This document shows, piece after piece, positions 27,101 to 35,100 of a DNA stretch of 64,000 bases (positions within the stretch are counted from its first letter, which is position 1; each line of letters starts with the position of its first letter). This stretch comes from Saprospiraceae bacterium. Lineage in GTDB: Bacteria > Bacteroidota > Bacteroidia > Chitinophagales > Saprospiraceae. The stretch is from contig JADJJL010000006.1 in NCBI GenBank assembly GCA_016710265.1, forward strand, positions 1 to 64,000, in the 5' to 3' direction. Under the pieces are notes generated by a model. That model saw nothing but the letters and a program-made list of their open reading frames with translations. It was not told where the DNA came from and ran no database searches. The translations under genes and the position numbers were made by a program.

Positions 27101-27338
27101 TATCTAACTGAACTACAGTGGTACCAATAAAATGAGAAATCGATTCATTCAATTCTTCTTCACTTATCTCTTCTATGCAGAGCTTTAATACTTCTGTTAA
27201 ATTTTTATTCAACTGATCAATATTTTCAGCGTAGGTTTGAACTGCGGGTAAAGCAGGTATATAACCATAATACATTTGTGACTCTTCATCAAATTCAATA
27301 TTAGCCAAATAATGCAGTTTTGTAGATAATTGGGTCAT
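27093..27338 (-). CDS. hicB: HicB-type antitoxin
   Basis: 81 aa. The N-terminal part has the HicB partial RNase-H-like pattern: HYLANIEFDEESQMYYGYIP then PALPAVQTYAENIDQLNKNL. A short C-terminal helix follows, without an obvious DNA-binding HTH or RHH. A TATATTTG -7 box lies just upstream at 27362-27355 (minus strand). It should neutralise the HicA product of the overlapping gene. Confidence 0.88.
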   Translation of the reverse strand: MTQLSTKLHYLANIEFDEESQMYYGYIPALPAVQTYAENIDQLNKNLTEVLKLCIEEISEEELNESISHFIGTTVVQLDSE

Positions 27339-27354
27339 ATTTTGATTTATTTTA

Positions 27355-27362
27355 CAAATATA
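27355..27362 (-). promoter_or_regulatory. -7 box of hicBA
   Basis: TATATTTG on the minus strand, matching TAnnTTTG, 16 bp before the hicB ATG. No clear upstream TTTG at the right spacing. Confidence 0.4.
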
Positions 27363-27681
27363 AGACCATTTGTCATCACCATTTTAAAAATTGTGAAGTA
27401 ATTTTCCTGGCCTCCAAAGAATAAATATTATAAAAATCTAAACAATTGAATTTCAGTTAAATAATGTTACTTTATTTTGATTCTGGCTGTCCTGGATGTT
27501 GAAGTCATGATCTCAGATGATTGTCCAGTTCCTTTCATAGTTCTGGTCACTCACCAATATTTATGATTCTAAGATAGAATATAGTTGATATTTGATAAAA
27601 GCACAATACAGGAGTTTCCATGTGGTTTAATCTATCTCAAATGTAGGAATATTTTTGATTTAGGATAGTTTTATCTTAGGG
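27363..27681. other. Spacer with one copy of a ~90-bp dispersed repeat
   Basis: No gene seen. The right half (about 27594-27690) matches 29798-29890: both contain AATATTTTTGATTTAGG followed by TTATCTTAGG and TTAAA. The repeat extends into the 3' end of the next lipoprotein gene. Confidence 0.6.
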
Positions 27682-27690
27682 TTAAATATT
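27594..27690. repeat. Dispersed ~90-bp repeat, copy 1
   Basis: Aligned by eye with 29798-29890: AAGCACAATACAGGAGTTTC against AAGCAAAATATAGGGTTTCA, then AATCTATCTCAAATGTAGGA against AATCTATCACAAATGTAAGA, then the identical AATATTTTTGATTTAGG and TTATCTTAGG. Both copies lie between secreted-protein genes. Confidence 0.65.
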
Positions 27691-28035
27691 ATTGACAAGA
27701 TTTTCAATTTCACTGTTTAAATTAATTTTACTCCTATATGAAATGCCATTTAATTTAATAATATCGCCAGCTACAAATATTATTTGAGTACTATTTAAAC
27801 CTACAAGTTCTAATTTGTATTTTGCAAGAACTTTAATTGGCTCTCTTTGTGAATTGTTAATTGCCTTTATAAGTTTCTTTATAGCATTTTTGTCAGCAAG
27901 TTCTAAATAAAATATTTCATTCAGATCATTTCCAATTGCATATATAGTTACTTTTATTACTTCTTGCGACTTTATATTTATTTCACCTGAACATGACATT
28001 AATAGAAATATGAATAAATAATAAAAATGCGACAT
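27682..28035 (-). CDS. Small hypothetical lipoprotein
   Basis: 117 aa. Signal sequence with lipobox (FIFLLMSCSGE, lipidated Cys about 15). The mature part alternates strands and a helix (VIKVTIYAIGNDLNEIFYLE, ADKNAIKKLIKAINNSQ, KYKLELVGLNSTQIIFVAGD) in a way that resembles small inhibitor-like folds, but no family is recognised. It is 81 bp from the next T9SS gene upstream; its 3' end lies in the dispersed repeat. Confidence 0.55.
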   Translation of the reverse strand: MSHFYYLFIFLLMSCSGEINIKSQEVIKVTIYAIGNDLNEIFYLELADKNAIKKLIKAINNSQREPIKVLAKYKLELVGLNSTQIIFVAGDIIKLNGISYRSKINLNSEIENLVNNI

Positions 28036-28116
28036 AGTTATTGAATAATAAATTTACCTTTCATATTTGAATTCGCTATTCCTAATTATTTCTCTTTGTG
28101 ACTAGGACTATATTCT

Positions 28117-29718
28117 TCATCTTGTAACCACTAACTTTTCAGTTTGCATCAGCCTCTGGTTTTGATAAAGTCGAACAGAATAATATCCGGCATTCAGTTT
28201 TTGAATATCAAGTTTAGAAATATGACTTGTTAATGCCTGACTCAATACAATTTTCCCTGATTCATCACTTAATTCTAGGTGCATATCATTCCCTATTAAT
28301 TCAGCCAATAAGATAAACTGCACTTGTGTTTGAGCTGGATTCGGAAACAAAGAAAAGAGTGGATTTGAATTGCTGTTATCAGTGCTAGAAATTAACGACA
28401 ACTCTTTACCATCAATTTTACAAATATAAGGCCACCCCCCCGATTGATTATCCAATTGTGCAGTCAACGAGAGAATTATATCACCTTCTTTTGTTTGTAA
28501 AACATGGGTTGGAAAAAATATAAATTTTGGATCTGCACGACTGAGCATTTCACCACATTTGACCATTCGTCCATCAGGATATTCCTTGTAAAAATACAAT
28601 GCAGTAGGTTCATCTAGCAAATTAATAACATGTAATATCTCATTATTTCCTTTCAAATCAAGAGATTTCATCCGGCCAACCAACTTCCCTTCAAAATTCA
28701 ATTCCCTTTGATCTTTAATAACCATGCCATTTTCATCAAAATAAATATATCCTTCGTACTGCTTTTTGTGAATTTTTGAATGACCCCAAACTCTCAATCT
28801 TACTCCATTTTTGGACTTTTCCCAATCTATAACCCTCTTGTCTCTGCCTATTACATCACTAATATCGCGCAATCCTTCAGGTTTTCCACTAGCGCTGGTA
28901 CTCCAAACATAATGTCTCCTGCTATTTGAATCTGTTAAAAATAAATCAGCAAAAAATAAATATTTATTTGGGTTTATTTCTATCGCACCATGGAGATCCA
29001 AGCTATTGTAGCTTAAAGGCGCTTGAATGTTGATGTCAAACTCAGGAAGCTCTCTAATGTTAAAATCCTTATCCCAAACCCATGGCTTAGCAAAATGATT
29101 ATAAGATGATCCTGATTCTATATAACCTACCTGATAAAACCATGCATGGTCATGTCCTTCTAAATAAACTGGAGGTACACACTCTTGAAAAGTCACTCTG
29201 TTGTGATTCTCTAGATTTATTTTTTCTTCGATATCGTGACCATTTTTATCAACTTTTCTCAAATGGGTAAAACCAGCTTTTAATCCTGAAATGTTGTAAA
29301 GTATGGTATCTTTCCAGGCATATCCAAATAATTCGATATTCTCACCAAAATTTTGCATATCCCAAAAATAAGTAAACCCTTTGCCATAGAATTTCAGGTT
29401 ATAATTTCGCTGCCAAATGGTATCACCTGTATTGTGATTATAACAGATTAAAGTGCTTCCTGGATTTGAAAAACCTCCTCCATTATCCAGTAAATAATAT
29501 AATCGATCATTCACAATAAGTGGCGATAAATGTGGATACAAGAGTTCTCTTTGCAAAATCAACCCTATTTGATTTTTGATGTCCGAAACTTCCACAGGCC
29601 TATGATGCCATAATACATTTGTCCCTTCAAAATCAAAGGGAGGAGCATAAATAGTATCCTGTGAAAAAACAATAAGTGACTTTAGGCATACGATGAACAA
29701 CAGAATTAATCGTCTCAT
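28117..29718 (-). CDS. T9SS type A secreted protein, propeller-like
   Basis: 533 aa. Signal peptide LILLFIVCLKSLIVFSQ. The body reads like a PQQ/quinoprotein-type propeller (LLYPHLSPLIVNDRLYYLLD, STLICYNHNTGDTIWQRNYN, several W/Y-rich strands). The last ~80 residues are a T9SS type A domain (LFPNPAQTQVQFILLAELIG ... LNAGYYSVRLYQNQRLMQTE). Enzymatic function is not evident. It is followed in the same orientation by a lipoprotein gene and shares flanking repeats with its neighbour at 30076. Confidence 0.8.
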   Translation of the reverse strand: MRRLILLFIVCLKSLIVFSQDTIYAPPFDFEGTNVLWHHRPVEVSDIKNQIGLILQRELLYPHLSPLIVNDRLYYLLDNGGGFSNPGSTLICYNHNTGDTIWQRNYNLKFYGKGFTYFWDMQNFGENIELFGYAWKDTILYNISGLKAGFTHLRKVDKNGHDIEEKINLENHNRVTFQECVPPVYLEGHDHAWFYQVGYIESGSSYNHFAKPWVWDKDFNIRELPEFDINIQAPLSYNSLDLHGAIEINPNKYLFFADLFLTDSNSRRHYVWSTSASGKPEGLRDISDVIGRDKRVIDWEKSKNGVRLRVWGHSKIHKKQYEGYIYFDENGMVIKDQRELNFEGKLVGRMKSLDLKGNNEILHVINLLDEPTALYFYKEYPDGRMVKCGEMLSRADPKFIFFPTHVLQTKEGDIILSLTAQLDNQSGGWPYICKIDGKELSLISSTDNSNSNPLFSLFPNPAQTQVQFILLAELIGNDMHLELSDESGKIVLSQALTSHISKLDIQKLNAGYYSVRLYQNQRLMQTEKLVVTR

Positions 29719-29797
29719 TTTAAGGAATTTAAATTAATAAATATAGTAATAAATTAATATTTCTGCCTTCAAGACGGACTGTACATGGTATATGATT

Positions 29798-29890
29798 TAA
29801 GCAAAATATAGGGTTTCAATATGCTTAAATCTATCACAAATGTAAGAATATTTTTGATTTAGGTAAATATTTATCTTAGGATTAAAATTC
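29798..29890. repeat. Dispersed ~90-bp repeat, copy 2
   Basis: Partner of 27594-27690, described there. It lies in the upstream region of the 28117-29718 gene. Confidence 0.65.
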
Positions 29891-29985
29891 ATTTTCTAAG
29901 GTTTGTCTTAAGATCAGAAAGTATAATATTCCCGTCTCACGTTTATCCAAAGATTCCATTAGGAAATTATCATCAAGAATTAAAG

Positions 29986-30066
29986 TGGCTCAATAAGCTT
30001 TTAATAAACACTATCCATTGAAGCTTGAAGCAAAGAAAAATAATAAAATCGAAAGTTAGGTTCTTA
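29986..30066. repeat. Short dispersed repeat shared with 31915-31995
   Basis: Shared words in order: GCTCA, AAGCTTTTAA, CACTATCCATTGAA, CAAAGA, and TTGGTTC/TAGGTTC-like ends. The second copy directly abuts the truncated meaB duplicate, so this may mark an old recombination edge. Confidence 0.5.
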
Positions 30067-30075
30067 TTGATCTTA

Positions 30076-31677
30076 TCACCTTATAATAACAATTTTCTCT
30101 ACTTGATTATACGCTTTTCCTTGAATCTTTAGTAAGTACTCACCTTTTAATAGATCATTAGGTAATTGCATTAAATATTGTGTCCCCTGATGGGGATTAA
30201 AATGAGATGTATGTAATACTTTACCAGAAAGGTCATTTAATTCTATAGTAAATTTTGATTGATCACTAATTCTTGAGAGTAAATTCAAATGGCCTGATAC
30301 TATAGGGTTAGGGTATACAGTAAAAGCTTTTTCTTTGCCAGTCTGAATATCTGTACTATTCACAACTTTATCGCAACCCGGCACAAGACATCCTTCAGAA
30401 TCCAGATGAAGTAGCCAGCCCTTGATCATTGCATCACTTCCATCAGACACTCTTCCGCATACGACGAGTGTATTATAAGGAGTAGTTTTTATGCTTTCCA
30501 TGCTCATCCACCAGCCCCTAGTGCTATCCCAGCCCAAGGGTTGATACAACCTTGTCCATAAGCTATCACCTAGTATAGAACATTTAAATATACATCCATA
30601 ACTAGGTTCTGCGAAAGGAGGTGTATGGAGAGATCCACAAGTAACCATTCCTGAACCATCATTAAGTAAACTCATATCATTAATCAAATGAAAATTATTA
30701 TCAACCATAATTAATGGATGCTGAAATCTTGTCCTCCAATGCACGGTATCTAATTCAGATGATACATGAAAAACATGAGGTATTAGTTTACTATTCTGAA
30801 CATCTATATTGTCATTTGTAACAATATAATATCCGTTCTTCCCATCATCCTGAATTGTGTAAGTAAATCCCCCATTAGTATAAATATTACCTGGTGTCTT
30901 AAGTTTATTCTCTCTTATGACATTACCTTGTTTGTCGACCTTTAGATAGATTAACCAACCGAAGTCAGTAAGTTTATTATTCTTAAATTCTAAAGCATCT
31001 CCAATAAGATGATAGAATTCATCTTTTAATTTAATATATCGAATGGATATTGGACTTTGAATATTTTTAACCTTGACTCTTGACAATTGTTCCAGACTAT
31101 CGTTGTAGGTATAGATATAATTATCAGTTGTATATTGAGAGGAATATACATGTCTTAATAAATAAATCAATTCTTTGGAACCCGGATCCATTTCTGAATC
31201 TGTTACAAAAAATATATCTCCCTCTACAGGTTGCTCAACTTTCACTTTATTTAGGATTTGTCCAGTTCTCATATTTATGGCAACGATATAGTTCTTGACA
31301 TACTGTAGAGTTGTATCATCCCAATTATACATGTTGTAATAATAGATGGAATCATTTCTTTTAAACAAAGGATAATTCTGTCGAACATAGGGTTTTGAAA
31401 AATCAGCTTCAGATATTAACTTAGAATGAATGAGATTAACCTGATAATCAAATTTTGTGAGATGAGGTTTGACTTTCTTATAGCGCCCGTTCGAGTCCTG
31501 ACTGACGACTTCATCACCGATAATATAAATATATTGGGAATCACATTCTATGGAACCAAATACACATTGACCATTTACTGCACCTATGTCAGGTATTAAA
31601 TTAAAGAATGTTTTATCTTGGGCTAATCCTGTACATTTAGCGATGGTCAAAATAAGCAGAATATTTAATATTTTCAT
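30076..31677 (-). CDS. T9SS type A secreted protein, propeller-like
   Basis: 533 aa. Signal peptide ILNILLILTIAKCTGLAQ. The body carries repeated strand-rich segments (ILYKINMR-like turns such as YIVAINMRTGQILNKVKVEQ) and a Cys pair CLVPGC before the tail. The T9SS type A domain covers about 455-533 (YPNPIVSGHLNLLSRISDQS ... LLKGEYLLKIQGKAY). Same length and plan as the 28117 protein, but I see only weak similarity outside the tail. Function unknown; surface or secreted. Confidence 0.8.
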   Translation of the reverse strand: MKILNILLILTIAKCTGLAQDKTFFNLIPDIGAVNGQCVFGSIECDSQYIYIIGDEVVSQDSNGRYKKVKPHLTKFDYQVNLIHSKLISEADFSKPYVRQNYPLFKRNDSIYYYNMYNWDDTTLQYVKNYIVAINMRTGQILNKVKVEQPVEGDIFFVTDSEMDPGSKELIYLLRHVYSSQYTTDNYIYTYNDSLEQLSRVKVKNIQSPISIRYIKLKDEFYHLIGDALEFKNNKLTDFGWLIYLKVDKQGNVIRENKLKTPGNIYTNGGFTYTIQDDGKNGYYIVTNDNIDVQNSKLIPHVFHVSSELDTVHWRTRFQHPLIMVDNNFHLINDMSLLNDGSGMVTCGSLHTPPFAEPSYGCIFKCSILGDSLWTRLYQPLGWDSTRGWWMSMESIKTTPYNTLVVCGRVSDGSDAMIKGWLLHLDSEGCLVPGCDKVVNSTDIQTGKEKAFTVYPNPIVSGHLNLLSRISDQSKFTIELNDLSGKVLHTSHFNPHQGTQYLMQLPNDLLKGEYLLKIQGKAYNQVEKIVIIR

Positions 31678-31751
31678 TTAATTTAATTCAACTTCATGCA
31701 GATCGTAAAGATAGTGGAATAAGATAACATCACCTGACTATAAAACATCTA

Positions 31752-31918
31752 AATATATTTGTGCTCTAATTCAATAATTTAATAGGCAAATGGATTTGAA
31801 GGTGGACAAGTGGGCTGAACGGATTTTGCTAAAAGACCGTAGTTCATCGGCACGTGCCATTACTCTGATTGAGTCTTCCAAAAAGCAGGACGACCTAATG
31901 GTTAATGAGCTTATGTAG
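31752..31918 (+). pseudogene. Truncated duplicate of the meaB promoter and 5' end
   Basis: The segment from the -7 box through the ATG at 31790 and about 36 codons matches 35062-35223 with roughly ten differences in ~145 bp. It encodes MDLKVDKWAERILLKDRSSS and ARAITLIESSKKQD, then diverges (DLMVNELM) and stops at TAG 31916-31918, giving only 43 codons. Several differences are at third codon positions. It is a displaced copy of the meaB start, lying left of a block of small minus-strand genes whose right side is the intact meaB. Confidence 0.85.
31754..31761 (+). promoter_or_regulatory. -7 box in the truncated meaB duplicate
   Basis: TATATTTG, identical to the box at 35064-35071 before the intact meaB. 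It shows that the duplication includes the meaB promoter. Confidence 0.5.
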
Positions 31919-31995
31919 CTCAGGAAGCTTTTAAAAAGCACTATCCATTGAAACAAAGAGAAATTATAAAATAGAAAATTTGGTTCATTAATTCA
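31915..31995. repeat. Short dispersed repeat, copy 2
   Basis: Partner of 29986-30066 (AAGCTTTTAA, CACTATCCATTGAA). It starts exactly where similarity to meaB ends. Confidence 0.5.
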
Positions 31996-32032
31996 GAGTT
32001 TGTCAATTTGCCTTTTTGCGCAAGGTTTCAGA

Positions 32033-32635
32033 TTAAGCATTGCGATATTTTAGTAATAACTCTATATCATTAATTTCCTTTAAGACATCACGCTTTTGCA
32101 CTATTGAAGGAATTCCCCTTTTCCTGTGAAGTAAATGCTCATTATAATATAAATAGAACAGGTCTAACTGATTTGTTTCAAAATAACTGAGTGCCAATAA
32201 GTATCTCGCATCATTCAAAATTGATTTGCACTCCTTATCTAGATTTTCAGACTTTAGATTATTAAATATTATGTTAAGTTGAACAATTGCTTTATTATGT
32301 AATTTATTTGATCTCAATATTAATGCATAAGTAAATATGCAATAAGGATCCTGAGGTTCAATTTTCATAAATATTTTAGAAATTTCTAAAGCCTTTTCAT
32401 AAGATTTTATCTCGTACAATGCAAGACCATATTCTATAAGAATCCAGTAATCATAATCAACAATATATTTCTGAGTCTCAAGTTTAGATAGAAGAGTGAT
32501 AATTGTATTATATTTTTTCTGATGATTCAATGCAACTATTATACTTTTTAATTGATTTAAATAAATTCGAAGCGAATTAGGATCTTTCCTTTTCGCACTT
32601 TTTAAAATATTATTCATTAAAATTGAATTACTCAT
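32033..32635 (-). CDS. Hypothetical TPR-like helical protein
   Basis: 200 aa, no signal peptide, nearly all helical. Residues ~60-155 form TPR-like pairs (YDYWILIEYGLALYEIKSYE, KALEISKIFMKIEPQDPYCI, FTYALILRSNKLHNKAIVQL, ARYLLALSYFETNQLDLFYL). It is probably a cytoplasmic protein-protein adaptor. It is the leftmost gene of a minus-strand block of small AT-rich genes bracketed by meaB repeats. No family beyond TPR is recognised. Confidence 0.6.
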   Translation of the reverse strand: MSNSILMNNILKSAKRKDPNSLRIYLNQLKSIIVALNHQKKYNTIITLLSKLETQKYIVDYDYWILIEYGLALYEIKSYEKALEISKIFMKIEPQDPYCIFTYALILRSNKLHNKAIVQLNIIFNNLKSENLDKECKSILNDARYLLALSYFETNQLDLFYLYYNEHLLHRKRGIPSIVQKRDVLKEINDIELLLKYRNA

Positions 32636-32693
32636 CGTTAATTCTTATATTAAGAATTGACCTTTGTTTATAGTTTTGAACTCTTGTGATCAC

Positions 32694-33191
32694 TTATTTT
32701 ACTTTTTTATTTTTAGAAACGATTTCGTATTCGCCTTGATAATCTTTAAATATCACATAAAATCCTTTAGACCACAAATGCTTAATTATTAAACCTTTTT
32801 GTTCATCAGGTATATCATTAAATGCAAGCATTTTTGTGTCATATATATAGGTATTTGCTATCTTTTCTAAATCAATCTTGTCTTCACTTTCAATAATATG
32901 AAGATCACCCATTTTTTCAAGTTTTTTAAACTCTCCAAAAGTTACCTTTCTATGCTTATTTAGTAGATCATTTCTCTCTTTTTGCCCAATACTATTATTC
33001 AGATAATCTATTGGTGTTATCATATCTAAATCACCAAATAAACAAGTAAATTCTAGATTATCTTCCCTTAGCAAACAAAGATAAGTATTTCCGCTTAATT
33101 CAATTGTATCTTTTACTTGCTTTGTTTTACAACTAATATTTATGGTTGTAATAATCAATAAAATGCGCAAGATGATTCTTTTGCTGACCAT
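32694..33191 (-). CDS. Hypothetical lipoprotein
   Basis: 165 aa. Signal sequence ILRILLIITTINISCK with a lipobox-like ISC (Cys about 21). The mature region is charged, with GDLDMITPIDYLN and a C-terminal FYVIFKDYQGEYEIVSKN strand pair. Not recognised. It lies 23 bp downstream of the membrane-protein gene at 33215-33652, so the two are probably co-transcribed. Confidence 0.55.
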   Translation of the reverse strand: MVSKRIILRILLIITTINISCKTKQVKDTIELSGNTYLCLLREDNLEFTCLFGDLDMITPIDYLNNSIGQKERNDLLNKHRKVTFGEFKKLEKMGDLHIIESEDKIDLEKIANTYIYDTKMLAFNDIPDEQKGLIIKHLWSKGFYVIFKDYQGEYEIVSKNKKVK

Positions 33192-33214
33192 GAAGTATTT
33201 TTAATTTATAGCTT

Positions 33215-33652
33215 TCATTTATTAAAATCTAGTTCAATAATATTTACATTACTTTCTTTCAATTTTTGAATAATTTGGTTGCCCTCTTTTCGATGGGTTC
33301 CTAATTGATGAATTACTACATCATTATTATTCGATAATTTAATATAGATACAAGTTTTGTGATTTCTTAATTCTTTAGGATTATTATAAATCTCTATCTT
33401 CTCAATTTTATTAAAGTCGTATTTAAATTGTTTCAATTTATATGTATCAAAATATTTTAAGAGAATACTGGTATCATCAATCTCAATATAAGGGTTTTCT
33501 TTATTGACAAAAACAAAAAAAATAGCCAATAATATTAACCCAACTATTAGAGTAAGAATATTTTCATATGAAATAACAAATAGAAAAACAAAGCCAATTA
33601 GAATAACTACATTTGCGCCATAATTATATGATATAATTAGCTTTTTACCCAT
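33215..33652 (-). CDS. Hypothetical two-TM protein with PH-like C-domain
   Basis: 145 aa. Two adjacent membrane helices (ANVVILIGFVFLFVISYEN, LTLIVGLILLAIFFVFV) are followed by a cytoplasmic ~85-residue strand-rich domain (IEIDDTSILLKYFDTYKLKQ, YDFNKIEKIEIYNN, TCIYIKLSNNNDVVIHQLGT). This arrangement resembles small bacterial PH-like/EbsA-type membrane proteins. Function unknown. Confidence 0.55.
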   Translation of the reverse strand: MGKKLIISYNYGANVVILIGFVFLFVISYENILTLIVGLILLAIFFVFVNKENPYIEIDDTSILLKYFDTYKLKQFKYDFNKIEKIEIYNNPKELRNHKTCIYIKLSNNNDVVIHQLGTHRKEGNQIIQKLKESNVNIIELDFNK

Positions 33653-33749
33653 CCTAATATCTTATTATTTATTTTATTAAACTTCAACTTCATGGCCATT
33701 TATCTATGTTGAAAATTATTCTATAATTTATTTAGGTAGCAATCATGAT

Positions 33750-34352
33750 CTAATGAATTTGCTTTAAACTATCCAAGCCTATGCTTTCAATTAATTTCAT
33801 AAGTCTTGATCGAGTAGGTTCAGGAGCATCTTTCATTATCATTAAATAGGACAAAGGATTATTATGATTAAAGTACTCTTCATAGTAAGTACTTGTATCT
33901 GAAAAATCTATGCGATAGTAATAAGTTCCAGTGCTATCATAAAAAATATTTCTTAACACTATTTCAGTACTATCATAATAATCAATCCCTCTTGAATAAT
34001 ATTTATTTTGATAGTATCTCCGCATAGATTTCACACTACCACTTGGATAATACCAGTAGGCATTTCCATGAAGCATTCCCAATTTATTATAAATTAATTT
34101 GCTGAACAGCCTTCCTTTAAATTCAAAATTTAATTCCTCACAAATACTGTCATTTATGTAATTGCGAATAAAATAAATATGATCAGCTGAATCAAATGCT
34201 ATTGAATACCGATTTATTGAATTAAAAGAATAATTCTCAATCCTAAGACCATCCTTATATTTTATTTCCATTTTTAATTTTTCATTATTATATTTACAAC
34301 TAATGATATGCACAAAAAATAAAATGCAAAAACCTATCCTCATCACTAACAT
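33750..34352 (-). CDS. Hypothetical lipoprotein with MORN-like strand region
   Basis: About 200 aa from the ATG at 34352 (MLVMRIGFCILFFVHIISCK, lipobox ISC); upstream in-frame sequence to 34403 lacks an ATG and would bury the signal peptide. The mature region has toxin-antitoxin-type MORN wording: LHGNAYWYYPSGSVKSMRRY, then YYDSTEIVLRNIFYDSTGTY. MORN-variant lipoproteins are frequent in Bacteroidota accessory clusters. Role unknown. Confidence 0.55.
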   Translation of the reverse strand: MLVMRIGFCILFFVHIISCKYNNEKLKMEIKYKDGLRIENYSFNSINRYSIAFDSADHIYFIRNYINDSICEELNFEFKGRLFSKLIYNKLGMLHGNAYWYYPSGSVKSMRRYYQNKYYSRGIDYYDSTEIVLRNIFYDSTGTYYYRIDFSDTSTYYEEYFNHNNPLSYLMIMKDAPEPTRSRLMKLIESIGLDSLKQIH

Positions 34353-34368
34353 ATTTTCAAAATAATAT

Positions 34369-34915
34369 CTATCTATGAGTATATAACCCAATTTTCTTTT
34401 CAATGTAATCTTGTATCACCTTTTTATCTTTCTCTAGGGTGTTAAATAACATATAGAAATCATATCCAAATCTAACGCTAATATCTCTATTGCCCTTCAT
34501 ATAAAATCTTCCGCTAAAAGCACCTCTCAATTGAAGTCTTGCAGCCTTTAATGTTTCCAGCAAACTTAAAGTTCTTCTTTTCTTTAGTGCGTTATAAAAA
34601 TTTTCTAACACTTTATCTTTTATCATTTCTAAATCTTCATCTCGATAATACCTTTCTACAACAAATTGAATTTTATCACAATTATAATATTTAAAAAGAT
34701 AATGAAATAGCATCAATATATTTGTCTTCAACTTTTTTATATTCCAAAAAAGTCAAGACAACACCATCAAATAGTTCACTTATATCAGAATAACTTGTCC
34801 ATTCGTCTTTTAAGTATGAGCCATAACTATCTCTATATTTTGGGTTATATTTCATTACCTCAAAGGCAGTAAGTATCCATCTTTCGCTTTTATTAACATC
34901 CTTTAATTCCAGCAT
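34369..34915 (-). pseudogene. Hypothetical helical protein gene, split by a frameshift
   Basis: Two overlapping frames (34691-34915, 74 codons; 34369-34731, 120 codons) join into one 181-aa product if one base of the A5/T5 run at 34693-34697 is removed: YIDAISLSF continues directly into KYYNCDKIQFVVERYYRDED. The first part includes LFDGVVLTFLEYKKVEDKYI, the second KARLQLRGAF-like basic segments and a long C-terminal helix. The start ATG at 34915 is good and the second frame has no ATG at its beginning. Not recognised. Real disruption or sequencing error cannot be decided here. Confidence 0.6.
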
Positions 34916-35063
34916 AATTAGTCAACAATTTAATTTCATTCGTTTGCTCCAACTCACATCGTAAAGATAGTAGTATCATAACAAATTTAAACTTGCATAT
35001 AAATGTGTTATGTTTGAATCCTATTTGACCAAGCATTTCTCCACTCTTTACGATTATTTTACA

Positions 35064-35071
35064 TATATTTG
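35064..35071 (+). promoter_or_regulatory. -7 box of meaB
   Basis: TATATTTG, fitting TAnnTTTG, 29 bp before the meaB ATG. It is duplicated at 31754-31761 with the meaB 5' end. Confidence 0.5.
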
Positions 35072-35100
35072 TGCTTCTAATACAATAATTTAATAGGCAA

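Larger units (their letters stand above)
29719..30075. other. Spacer with repeat copies, no gene
   Basis: 357 bp. It holds copy 2 of the ~90-bp repeat (29798-29890) and, near 29986-30060, a segment also found at 31917-31995 (AAGCTTTTAA followed by CACTATCCATTGAA). No credible reading frame. Confidence 0.65.

Noticed and set aside
31480..31500. GTTCGAGTCC resembling a tRNA T-loop
   Set aside because: Inside a coding frame, with no matching acceptor or anticodon arms; no tRNA could be folded.
31771..31956. 61-codon minus-strand frame over the meaB fragment
   Set aside because: Antisense to the duplicated meaB start; not a gene.
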